Positions 1 through 5,975 of a stretch of 8,261 nt of DNA are shown piece after piece; position 1 is the stretch's first letter; each line of letters opens with the position of its first letter. Below the pieces are notes generated by a model, which saw nothing but the letters and a program-made list of their open reading frames with translations, was not told the DNA's origin and searched no databases. Made by a program: the position numbers and the translations under genes. The stretch covers positions 1-8,261 of the forward strand of contig QILY01000125.1 of NCBI GenBank assembly GCA_003232155.1, read 5' to 3'. This DNA is from Maribacter sp. (GTDB lineage Bacteria > Bacteroidota > Bacteroidia > Flavobacteriales > Flavobacteriaceae).

Positions 1-16
1 TTTCTTTAGGCAAGGC

Positions 17-56
17 AAAATTTATAAGCATAGCCGTAGCTACGGTTAAAAATTTT
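17..56. repeat. REP-like extragenic palindromic element
   Basis: The core CCGTAGCTACGG (34-45) is a perfect 12-base palindrome. It is extended by T31-A48, A32-T47 and a G33-T46 wobble. After an asymmetric bulge (24-30 against A49), AAAATTT at 17-23 pairs with AAATTTT at 50-56. The direct repeat AAGCATA flanks the core at 26-32 and 61-67. The segment lies outside any recognisable gene and just before a terminator, a typical place for repetitive extragenic palindromes. I have an impression that similar palindromes recur in flavobacterial genomes, but I cannot check this here. The frame from base 3 is open until TAA at 66-68, so it could alternatively be the tail of an upstream reading frame. 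Confidence 0.4.
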
Positions 57-71
57 AACGAAGCATAAAGT

Positions 72-101
72 AAAAAGGGCGAAAAATTAGTCGCCTTTTT
101 T
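72..101 (+). terminator. Rho-independent terminator of an upstream unit
   Basis: GGCGA (78-82) pairs perfectly with TCGCC (91-95) around an 8-base loop. The stem extends through a G77-T96 wobble and an A-tract (72-76) paired with the T-tract (97-101). This gives a GC-rich stem followed by a run of T, as in an intrinsic terminator. Because the A-tract mirrors the T-tract, it could also work on the minus strand. It probably ends a transcript from a gene left of the window, so permease 1 likely needs its own promoter. I could not find a convincing one between 102 and 151. Confidence 0.75.
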
Positions 102-127
102 ATGAATCATTACACTAGTTGCGCTCA

Positions 128-140
128 TCAATCAATCAAT
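128..140 (+). repeat. TCAA tetranucleotide repeat in the permease 1 leader
   Basis: Three perfect TCAA copies plus one base lie 11 bases before the ATG at 152, with another TCAAT at 144-148. The 28 bases before the start contain no G and no Shine-Dalgarno sequence. A shorter echo, TCAATCA, lies before the adaptor 1 start (2818-2824). Unstructured A-rich leaders are how many Bacteroidota genes appear to be initiated, so this probably marks the true start and may aid translation. It is too short to call a phase-variable locus. Confidence 0.5.
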
Positions 141-151
141 AATTCAATCAT

Positions 152-1396
152 ATGTTCGACATCGAAAGGTGGCAAGAAATCTTTGATACTATCCGTAAAA
201 ATAAATTACGGACTTTCCTCACAGGGCTTTCCGTAGCATCCGGAATATTTATCCTCGTAATTTTATTGGGTTTTGGGCAAGGCATGCAAAATGGTATTGC
301 TGCTGAGTTTGAAGAAGACGCATCTACTAGTATATGGGTTTCAACAAGTACGACTACAAAGAAATTTAAAGGGCTCAATCCAGGAAGAAGAATACAGCTT
401 CGTAATGAAAATTATGACATTGTAGCTAATCTGTGGGGAGATGATATAGAATATAAATCGGCTCGGGTATTTGTTAGGGGAACTTCTATTAACTATGGTA
501 AAGAAACGCTAGTATATAGTTTACAGGGTGTTTCGCACCAATATCAACAAATTGAGAACGCAAAGATGGTTAAAGGGCGGTGGATTAATTATACAGATGA
601 AATAAATACTTCAAAAGTTATTGTAATAGGAAAAAAAATTGCTGACGATGTTTTCAAAGATGTTGAAACCACAATAGGTGAATTTATAGATATTTCTGGC
701 ATACAGTTCAAGATTATTGGTGTTTATGGAGAAACTGAAAATCGAGAAGAAGAACGCCTTTATATACCTATTACTACAGCTCAACAGGTTTTTAATGGTG
801 GTGATAAGCTCAATAATATGGCATATACACTGCCTCATGTTGAAAATTTTGATCAAGCGGTAGCACAAGCGGTAAATTTCAAGAACGAACTTGATATCTA
901 TCTACGTAAAGCCCATACCGTTGCTCCTGATGATACTAGAGGAGTTAGGGTTTGGAGCGCTATGGAAGAAGCAAAACGATATTATGCTATTACCGGAAAC
1001 ATGAAATTTTTCTTTTGGTTTGTTGGCTTATGTACCATAATAGCCGGAATAGTCGGAGTCAGTAATATTATGCTGATCGTAGTAAGCGAACGAACAAAAG
1101 AAATCGGAATTCGTAAAGCATTGGGTGCAAAACCTTGGTCTATTATAGGCATGATTTTGCATGAGGCTATTTTTGTTACTGCAATTTCAGGTTTTTTAGG
1201 CCTTATTTTTAGTATGAGTTTGTTAGAAATTGTAGGGCCACATATTGAAGTGGATTATATTTTAAACCCGTCAGTGAATTTTAATGTGGCCTTATCTACT
1301 GTTCTTGTATTGATTTTTGCAGGTGCTGTAGCTGGTTTTTTTCCTGCATGGCGAGCAGTTCGTATACATACTATCGATGCATTGAGAGATGAATGA
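152..1396 (+). CDS. MacB/FtsX-type ABC transporter permease, subtype A (permease 1)
   Basis: This is a 414-residue inner-membrane permease of the MacB/LolC-E (type VII ABC) family, without a fused ATPase. It has a first membrane helix at about 21-42, a MacB-type periplasmic domain at about 50-280, then three helices at about 286-312, 333-360 and 376-398. The cytoplasmic coupling segment SERTKEIGIRKALG (312-325) is the family hallmark that contacts the ATPase. The C-terminus follows the usual pattern, with PAWRA then IDALRDE. In MacB-like transporters such proteins turn ATP hydrolysis into periplasmic movement that expels substrate through the adaptor and outer-membrane channel. The ATG at 152 fits: all four permeases begin with a short amphipathic stretch containing W-x-E. 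Its closest relative here is permease 3 (shared KLRTFLTG near residue 20). Permease 2 is the likely partner in a heterodimer. No ATPase lies directly upstream in the window. Arginine codons are mostly CGN (13 of 20). Substrate is unknown. Confidence 0.93.
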   Translation: MFDIERWQEIFDTIRKNKLRTFLTGLSVASGIFILVILLGFGQGMQNGIAAEFEEDASTSIWVSTSTTTKKFKGLNPGRRIQLRNENYDIVANLWGDDIEYKSARVFVRGTSINYGKETLVYSLQGVSHQYQQIENAKMVKGRWINYTDEINTSKVIVIGKKIADDVFKDVETTIGEFIDISGIQFKIIGVYGETENREEERLYIPITTAQQVFNGGDKLNNMAYTLPHVENFDQAVAQAVNFKNELDIYLRKAHTVAPDDTRGVRVWSAMEEAKRYYAITGNMKFFFWFVGLCTIIAGIVGVSNIMLIVVSERTKEIGIRKALGAKPWSIIGMILHEAIFVTAISGFLGLIFSMSLLEIVGPHIEVDYILNPSVNFNVALSTVLVLIFAGAVAGFFPAWRAVRIHTIDALRDE

Positions 1397-1453
1397 AAAG
1401 TTTGAAAAAGTGAATGTGTTTATTTGTTTATCAGTTTATAAAAAAGACATTTT

Positions 1454-1507
1454 AACAACTAACAACTAACAACTAACAACTAACAACTAACAACTAACAA
1501 CTAACAA
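1454..1507 (+). repeat. Perfect (AACAACT)7 tandem repeat abutting the permease 2 start
   Basis: Seven exact copies of AACAACT run from 1454 to 1502. An eighth begins as AACAA at 1503-1507, and its last A is the first base of the ATG. Bases 1447-1506 contain no G at all, so there is no Shine-Dalgarno sequence and little scope for structure. Each unit junction creates TAA, and since 7 is not a multiple of 3, successive TAA triplets fall in successive frames. Translation running past permease 1 would therefore stop in any frame. Such repeats are prone to slippage; copy changes would alter leader length, not the reading frame. A translation-enhancing or expression-tuning role is inference. Confidence 0.95.
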
Positions 1508-2766
1508 TGTTCAGTAAAGATAGGTGGAAGGAAATTTTGGAGGTAATGTCAAGCAACCTGCTACGAACAATAGCAACTGCCTTTGGTGTTTTCTGGGGTA
1601 TATCTATCCTTATTATTTTACTTTCTGCCGGAAAAGGTTTGGAGAATGGTATTAGGCAAGATTTTGGTGATATTGCTACCAATACTATGTTCATGTGGAC
1701 TCGTGCTACAACAAAGGCCCATGAAGGCTTACCTAAAGGCCGCCGATTTAATTTTAAAATCGAAGATGTACAATCTATTAATGATAATGTTCCTAATCTA
1801 AGGTTTATATCCCCTCGTAATCAATTAGGTGGTTTTAATGGTGGGAATAATGTAGTTAAAGGTCTAAATGCCGGAGCCTATAATGTATATGGTGATTACC
1901 CTGAAATTATTAACCAAGATCCCATGACTATAACTTCTGGTCGCTTTTTGAACCATAATGATATTAATGAAAAACGAAAAATAGCTATTATAGGTCAAGG
2001 CGTTAAAAGTGAATTGTATGATAAAGAAGAAGAAGTTTTAGGAACTTATATAAAGATTCAAGGAGTGAATTTTTTAGTGGTTGGTACATATAAGAAGAAA
2101 AGTAATGATGGAGATGGTGAAGAAGGACAGAAAGAGATATTTGTACCCTTTACTTCATTTTCCCAAGCCTTTAATATGGGTAATAATGTAGGTTGGATGG
2201 CCATAACTGCTCACGACGGTACCTCAATTACAAGTGTCAAAGAGAAAATTGTCAATATTGTAAAACAAAATCGTAAAGTACATCCAGATGATACGCGTGC
2301 AGTAGGCTATTTTGACCTTTATGAGCAATTTAATAGGGTGGAGAGTCTTTTCGGTGCCCTTACATTCATCGCATATTTTGTTGGGGTTTTAGTATTATTG
2401 TCTGGCATTATTGGTGTAAGCAATATCATGTTGATCGTTGTAAAAGAACGCACCAAAGAAATCGGAATTCGTAGAGCTTTAGGTGAGAGCCCTAGGTCAA
2501 TTAAATTACAAATTATAATGGAGTCTATCTTTTTGACTATAATATCAGGAATGACAGGTATTATTTTTGGCGCTCTTTTTATTTATGGGGTAAATGCCTT
2601 GCTTGACTCTGTTGGTCCTGTAGATATGTTCTTGAATCCCAGTGTTAGCTTAGGTGTTGTTTTGAGTGCTTTGCTAATATTGATCATATCTGGTCTGTTG
2701 GCAGGCTTTATTCCTGCGAATAGCGCTATTAAAGTAAAGCCTATAGAAGCATTAAGAGCTGAATAA
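1507..2766 (+). CDS. MacB/FtsX-type ABC transporter permease, subtype B (permease 2)
   Basis: This 419-residue permease has the same architecture as permease 1: helix about 21-42, periplasmic MacB-like domain about 50-280, and helices about 284-313, 335-365 and 383-403. The coupling segment KERTKEIGIRRALG is at 313-326 and the C-terminus ends PIEALRAE. It is nearer to permease 4 than to its neighbour. The two share features absent from 1 and 3, such as LGGF near residue 107, GWMAI/DWMAI near 229 and DTRA-x-G-x-FD at 262-270. This supports two conserved subtypes that may pair as a heterodimer, as LolC and LolE do. One oddity is PANSA at 403-407 where the others have PAWRA, PARRA or PAKRA, so the usual basic residue is lost. 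The start lies directly against the heptanucleotide repeat, 110 bases after permease 1. CGN encodes 11 of 18 arginines. It probably acts with permease 1, adaptor 1 and the ATPase at 4051. Confidence 0.93.
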   Translation: MFSKDRWKEILEVMSSNLLRTIATAFGVFWGISILIILLSAGKGLENGIRQDFGDIATNTMFMWTRATTKAHEGLPKGRRFNFKIEDVQSINDNVPNLRFISPRNQLGGFNGGNNVVKGLNAGAYNVYGDYPEIINQDPMTITSGRFLNHNDINEKRKIAIIGQGVKSELYDKEEEVLGTYIKIQGVNFLVVGTYKKKSNDGDGEEGQKEIFVPFTSFSQAFNMGNNVGWMAITAHDGTSITSVKEKIVNIVKQNRKVHPDDTRAVGYFDLYEQFNRVESLFGALTFIAYFVGVLVLLSGIIGVSNIMLIVVKERTKEIGIRRALGESPRSIKLQIIMESIFLTIISGMTGIIFGALFIYGVNALLDSVGPVDMFLNPSVSLGVVLSALLILIISGLLAGFIPANSAIKVKPIEALRAE

Positions 2767-2827
2767 TGCAAGAAATTAATCGACTTGCAATTTGGTAGGT
2801 CATAATAGAATCATAAATCAATCAAAA

Positions 2828-3943
2828 ATGAAAAAATCAGTAACCAGAATTATTTTATTGCTAATTGTCGTTTGTTTTGGAGGGGCGATGTATTATCTCT
2901 ATCAAAAAAATTCCGAAGACCCGGTTGTCTATGAAACTGAGCAAGCTTCAAAACAAACGATTATTAAAAAAACGGTAGCTACTGGAAATATTTTACCTCT
3001 AGAAGAGGTACTTATAAAACCTAATATTTCAGGAGTTATTGAAGAAATTTTTGTAGAAGGAGGAGACTATGTGAAATCGGGGGATTTAATTTGTAGAATA
3101 AAGGTAGTACCAAACCTTAATGCTCTGAACGATGCTCGAAATGGTATTGATGAGTCAAAAATTACATTAGATGATCAAAATCGTAACCTATTACGTCAAA
3201 AAGCACTTTTTGATAAGGGTGTAATTTCTAAAGTAGATTTAGAAATGGCCCAAGTTGCTTATGACCAGGCTAAACAATCATATGCGGCAGCTAATAAACG
3301 ATATGATATTGTAAAAACAGGAACCACAAAAGGATTTGGTAATGCTGCAAACACGCAAATTAGGGCTACGATAAGTGGTATGGTTTTAGAAGTGCCCGTA
3401 GAAGTGGGCAATCAAGTAATTGAGAGCAATACTTTTAATGAGGGTACTACAATAGCAGCCATCGCAGACATTGAAAAAATGATTTTTGAAGGAAAGGTCG
3501 ACGAATCTGAAGTAGGTAAGATAAAAGAAAACCTTCCCTTAGAGATAACGGTAGGTGCCATTGAAAACACTATTTTTGATGCCGTACTTGATTATATAGC
3601 TCCCAAAGGAAAAGAAGAGAATGGAGCTATTCAATTTGAAATCAAGGGCACCATGAAAAAACAAGATTCTATTTTTATACGAGCAGGCCTAAGTGCGAAC
3701 GCTTCTATAATTTTAGCTAGAGCAGATAGTGTTTTGGCGATAAAAGAAGCTTTGGTGCAATTTGATGATAAAACCAAGAAACCTTATGTAGAAATAGAAA
3801 AGGGCGAACAACAGTTTGAACGCAAAGATATAGAGCTTGGTATTAGCGATGGGATTTTTGTTGAGGTCATCTCTGGAATTTCTTCTGAAGATAAAATAAA
3901 GGTGTGGAACAAAATTGAAAAAGAAGAGGATGGAGCTAACTAA
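2828..3943 (+). CDS. MacA/HlyD-type periplasmic adaptor (adaptor 1)
   Basis: This 371-residue membrane fusion protein would link the inner-membrane permeases to an outer-membrane channel. An N-terminal anchor helix (about 7-24, after MKK) is followed by the first barrel-sandwich half (about 50-92, with KPNISG at 64-69). A helical hairpin region spans about 98-165 and includes LFDKGVIS at 127-134. The second half (about 178-200, IRATISG) comes next, then beta-barrel and membrane-proximal segments. The helical region is short, as in MacA-like adaptors. The reading frame extends upstream to a TTG at 2792, but ATG 2828 is preferred: it begins the anchor directly and follows a G-free leader (2809-2827) containing TCAATCA. 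Cys16 lies in the hydrophobic stretch but lacks a proper lipobox, so I call a membrane anchor rather than a lipoprotein. It lies 61 bases after permease 2 and is clearly paralogous to adaptor 2. Arginines are 6 of 10 CGN. Confidence 0.92.
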   Translation: MKKSVTRIILLLIVVCFGGAMYYLYQKNSEDPVVYETEQASKQTIIKKTVATGNILPLEEVLIKPNISGVIEEIFVEGGDYVKSGDLICRIKVVPNLNALNDARNGIDESKITLDDQNRNLLRQKALFDKGVISKVDLEMAQVAYDQAKQSYAAANKRYDIVKTGTTKGFGNAANTQIRATISGMVLEVPVEVGNQVIESNTFNEGTTIAAIADIEKMIFEGKVDESEVGKIKENLPLEITVGAIENTIFDAVLDYIAPKGKEENGAIQFEIKGTMKKQDSIFIRAGLSANASIILARADSVLAIKEALVQFDDKTKKPYVEIEKGEQQFERKDIELGISDGIFVEVISGISSEDKIKVWNKIEKEEDGAN

Positions 3944-3973
3944 TTCTTTTAACATAAAATTTAGAGGAAATCC

Positions 3974-4002
3974 TGTAACAATTTAGCAACTTAGGTGTCT
4001 TA
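3974..4002 (+). promoter_or_regulatory. Candidate ECF-sigma-type promoter for the ATPase module
   Basis: TGTAACA (3974-3980) and GTGTCTTA (3995-4002) place an AAC core and a GTC core 17 bases apart. This matches the general architecture of promoters used by extracytoplasmic-function sigma factors, with an AAC-containing -35 and a GTC-containing -10. Transcription would start near 4009-4012 and give a leader of about 40 bases before ATG 4051. It lies in the 107-base gap between adaptor 1 and the ATPase, the widest break before the tightly packed module 2. The match is by eye, and I found no comparable site before permease 1 or adaptor 1. A sigma-54 reading of the same region fails on spacing. 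Confidence 0.45.
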
Positions 4003-4050
4003 TTGCCAGATGAGATTGGGTTAAGACCAAACACAACTAATATAGCCAAC

Positions 4051-4752
4051 ATGATCGAAATAAAAAACCTTCATAAATCATATAAAATGGGAAGTAATTC
4101 CCTACACGTTCTCAAAGGAATCGACTTTTCGGTAGAAGAGGGCGAGTTAGTTGCCATTATGGGTTCATCAGGCTCAGGAAAATCTACATTACTCAATATT
4201 TTGGGAATGTTAGATGAATTGGATGAAGGTTCTTATGATTTAGACGGAGTGCCCATTAAAAATTTGAACGAGACCAAAGCTGCGAATTACCGTAATAAGT
4301 TTTTGGGCTTTGTCTTTCAATCGTTCAATTTGATCAATTATAAGAATGCCATGGAAAATGTGGCCTTACCCTTATACTATCAAAAAATGGTCAGAAAAGA
4401 ACGCCAAGAAAAAGCATTGAAATACTTAGACCAAGTAGGTCTAAAAGAATGGGCCACCCATTTGCCAAGCGAACTTTCAGGAGGTCAAAAGCAACGTGTT
4501 GCAATTGCTAGAGCTATGGTGGGGGAACCTAAAGTGCTATTAGCTGATGAGCCAACAGGTGCTCTTGATAGTAAGACCTCATATGAAGTTATGGATCTTA
4601 TTCAAAAGATTAACGATAAGGGCAATACCATTTTAATCGTTACGCACGAATCTGATATCGCAGATATGTGTAAACGTATAGTGCATTTGAAAGACGGAGT
4701 TATTTTAGAAGATAAAAAAGTAGAACAAGTTAGGGCATCAGAATATGTTTGA
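4051..4752 (+). CDS. LolD/MacB-type ABC transporter ATP-binding protein
   Basis: This 233-residue cytoplasmic nucleotide-binding subunit powers FtsX-like permeases. All motifs are intact: Walker A GSSGSGKST (38-46), Q-loop Gln90 in VFQSFNL, signature LSGGQ (142-146), Walker B VLLADEP (162-168), D-loop ALDS (171-174) and switch His199 in VTHE. Length and motifs fit the LolD/FtsE/MacB ATPase family; in MacB itself this domain is fused to the permease. The frame is open back to a TTG at 4003, but that start would overlap the predicted promoter's -10 region. ATG 4051 gives the standard MIEIKNLHKSY beginning. Its last 8 bases overlap the start of permease 3 (ATGTTTGA), implying translational coupling. 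It is the only ATPase visible beside four permeases, so it may serve both modules or only module 2. Arginines are 4 of 7 CGN, like module 1. Confidence 0.96.
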   Translation: MIEIKNLHKSYKMGSNSLHVLKGIDFSVEEGELVAIMGSSGSGKSTLLNILGMLDELDEGSYDLDGVPIKNLNETKAANYRNKFLGFVFQSFNLINYKNAMENVALPLYYQKMVRKERQEKALKYLDQVGLKEWATHLPSELSGGQKQRVAIARAMVGEPKVLLADEPTGALDSKTSYEVMDLIQKINDKGNTILIVTHESDIADMCKRIVHLKDGVILEDKKVEQVRASEYV

Positions 4753-5974
4753 TAGAGATATTTGGCAAGAAATATTCTTTAGCATTAGAAATAATAAGTT
4801 AAGAACATTCTTAACTGGTTTTTCTGTTGGTTGGGGTATTTTTATTTTGGTAATGCTTTTGGCTTCTGTAAATGGAATGAAAAACGGATTTACAAACCAA
4901 TTCGGTAATGATGCGGCCAATTCTATATCTTTATTTGCTAGAAGTACAACAGAGCCTTACGCAGGTTTCGAAGCTGGGAGAAAAATTCAGTTTAAAAATT
5001 CAGAAGTAGATTATATCAGAGGAAATTTTCAAGGCTTCTATGAATATATCTCTCAAACAGTAAACAGAAGTATAAGTGCTAGATACAAACAAGAAACGGG
5101 TTCTTATAATGTTATTGGCGTAAATGCTGAATTTCAAAAAATTGAAGTTACTGATATTGAAGAAGGTAGGCAATTAAATGAATTAGATGTAAAAAATAAG
5201 TCCAAAGTGATGGTTCTTGGAAGACTTGTGGTTAAAGATTTGTTTAAAGAAGAAAATCCTATTGGAAAGTTTTTAGAAGTAAATGGTTCTACATTTAAAG
5301 TGATAGGCGTTTTTTCAGATGATGATGATGATCGAGCAGAACGAAGTATATATGCACCTTATACTACCTTACAAAGGCTATATGGGAATACAAGTAATAT
5401 TAATTCAATCCGAATGACTTATAACCCCAATTTTAGTCTTGCTCAGGCTTTGGACTTTTCAGATAAGGTTGAATATGTTTTTAAGAGAAAGCTTAAAATA
5501 AGCCCAGAAGACCAATCTGCTATTAGAGTTAGAAATAATGCTGATGGTTTTTCTGATCTTAATGAATTTACAGGGTTGCTCAATACAATGAGTATAGGTG
5601 TCGGTATTTTAATCTTAATAGCAGGTATTGTTGGTATTGGTAATATTTTAGTTTTTATCATTAAAGAGCGTACTAAAGAAATTGGTATTAGAAAGGCGTT
5701 GGGAGCGCGCCCAAGCCAAATTTTAAAACTTGTTTTATTAGAGTCTGTTTTTATTACATCCATTTCTGGTTTCATAGGAATGTTAATTGCAATGGGTATT
5801 TTGGGTATAATAGGGCCATTAATCAATGCTCCGGCATTTTCAAACCCATCTGTAGATATAAGTATAGTAATTACCGCCACTTTGGTACTAATAATTTCTG
5901 GACTTGTTGCAGGTTGGGTGCCAGCAAGAAGAGCAGCTAAAGTAAGACCAATTGTAGCATTAAGTTCAGATTAA
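4745..5974 (+). CDS. MacB/FtsX-type ABC transporter permease, subtype A (permease 3)
   Basis: This 409-residue permease is paralogous to permease 1, with near-identical N-terminal blocks (WQEIF at 7-11, NKLRTFLTG at 17-25, GIFILV at 31-36). Helices lie at about 21-42, 282-306, 327-357 and 372-391, with the MacB-like periplasmic domain between the first two. The coupling segment KERTKEIGIRKALG is at 307-320. The start overlaps the ATPase stop by 8 bases, so their translation is probably coupled. Two oddities stand out. The tail reads RPIVALSSD instead of the usual EALR-x-E. An aspartate run at 192-196 is encoded by five tandem GAT codons (5318-5332), in a loop that is acidic or polar in all four permeases. 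Arginine codons switch sharply here: only 5 of 23 are CGN. It probably pairs with permease 4. Confidence 0.93.
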   Translation: MFDRDIWQEIFFSIRNNKLRTFLTGFSVGWGIFILVMLLASVNGMKNGFTNQFGNDAANSISLFARSTTEPYAGFEAGRKIQFKNSEVDYIRGNFQGFYEYISQTVNRSISARYKQETGSYNVIGVNAEFQKIEVTDIEEGRQLNELDVKNKSKVMVLGRLVVKDLFKEENPIGKFLEVNGSTFKVIGVFSDDDDDRAERSIYAPYTTLQRLYGNTSNINSIRMTYNPNFSLAQALDFSDKVEYVFKRKLKISPEDQSAIRVRNNADGFSDLNEFTGLLNTMSIGVGILILIAGIVGIGNILVFIIKERTKEIGIRKALGARPSQILKLVLLESVFITSISGFIGMLIAMGILGIIGPLINAPAFSNPSVDISIVITATLVLIISGLVAGWVPARRAAKVRPIVALSSD

Positions 5975-5975
5975 T

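Noticed and set aside
102..151. Housekeeping promoter for permease 1
   Set aside because: No TTTG occurs on the + strand in this stretch and there is no convincing TA-NN-TTTG, so I did not annotate one despite the terminator upstream.
1401..1440. Possible Bacteroidota housekeeping promoter (TTTG at 1401 and TATTTG at 1421)
   Set aside because: The downstream element lacks the TA-NN-TTTG form and the spacing is short, so I cannot distinguish it from background.
1454..1507. CRISPR array interpretation of the tandem repeat
   Set aside because: Units are 7 bases long and contiguous with no spacers, so this is a simple tandem repeat.
2767..2789. Inverted repeat TGCAAG/CTTGCA right after the permease 2 stop
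   Set aside because: It has only a 6-base stem with an 11-base loop and no T-tract, so it is too weak for a terminator. It could be chance in AT-rich DNA.
2792..2827. TTG-initiated 12-residue extension of adaptor 1
   Set aside because: It places polar residues before the MKK anchor start, runs through the typical A-rich leader, and has no paralogous counterpart in adaptor 2.
2870..2880. Lipoprotein signal in adaptor 1 (Cys16)
   Set aside because: The residues before the cysteine are Ile-Val-Val, with no small residue at -1, so a lipobox is not supported.
3993..4007. Sigma-54 promoter reading of the same region (GG at 3994-3995, GC at 4005-4006)
   Set aside because: Nine bases separate GG and GC, whereas sigma-54 promoters require ten with little tolerance, and the -24 flank does not match TGGCAC.
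4003..4050. TTG-initiated 16-residue extension of the ATPase
   Set aside because: ABC ATPases of this family begin directly with the MIEIKNL-type strand. The extension overlaps the predicted promoter -10 region.
5443..5880. 145-codon open frame on the minus strand inside permease 3
   Set aside because: It lies opposite a strongly conserved permease region; its hydrophobic, proline- and isoleucine-rich translation is the expected antisense shadow.
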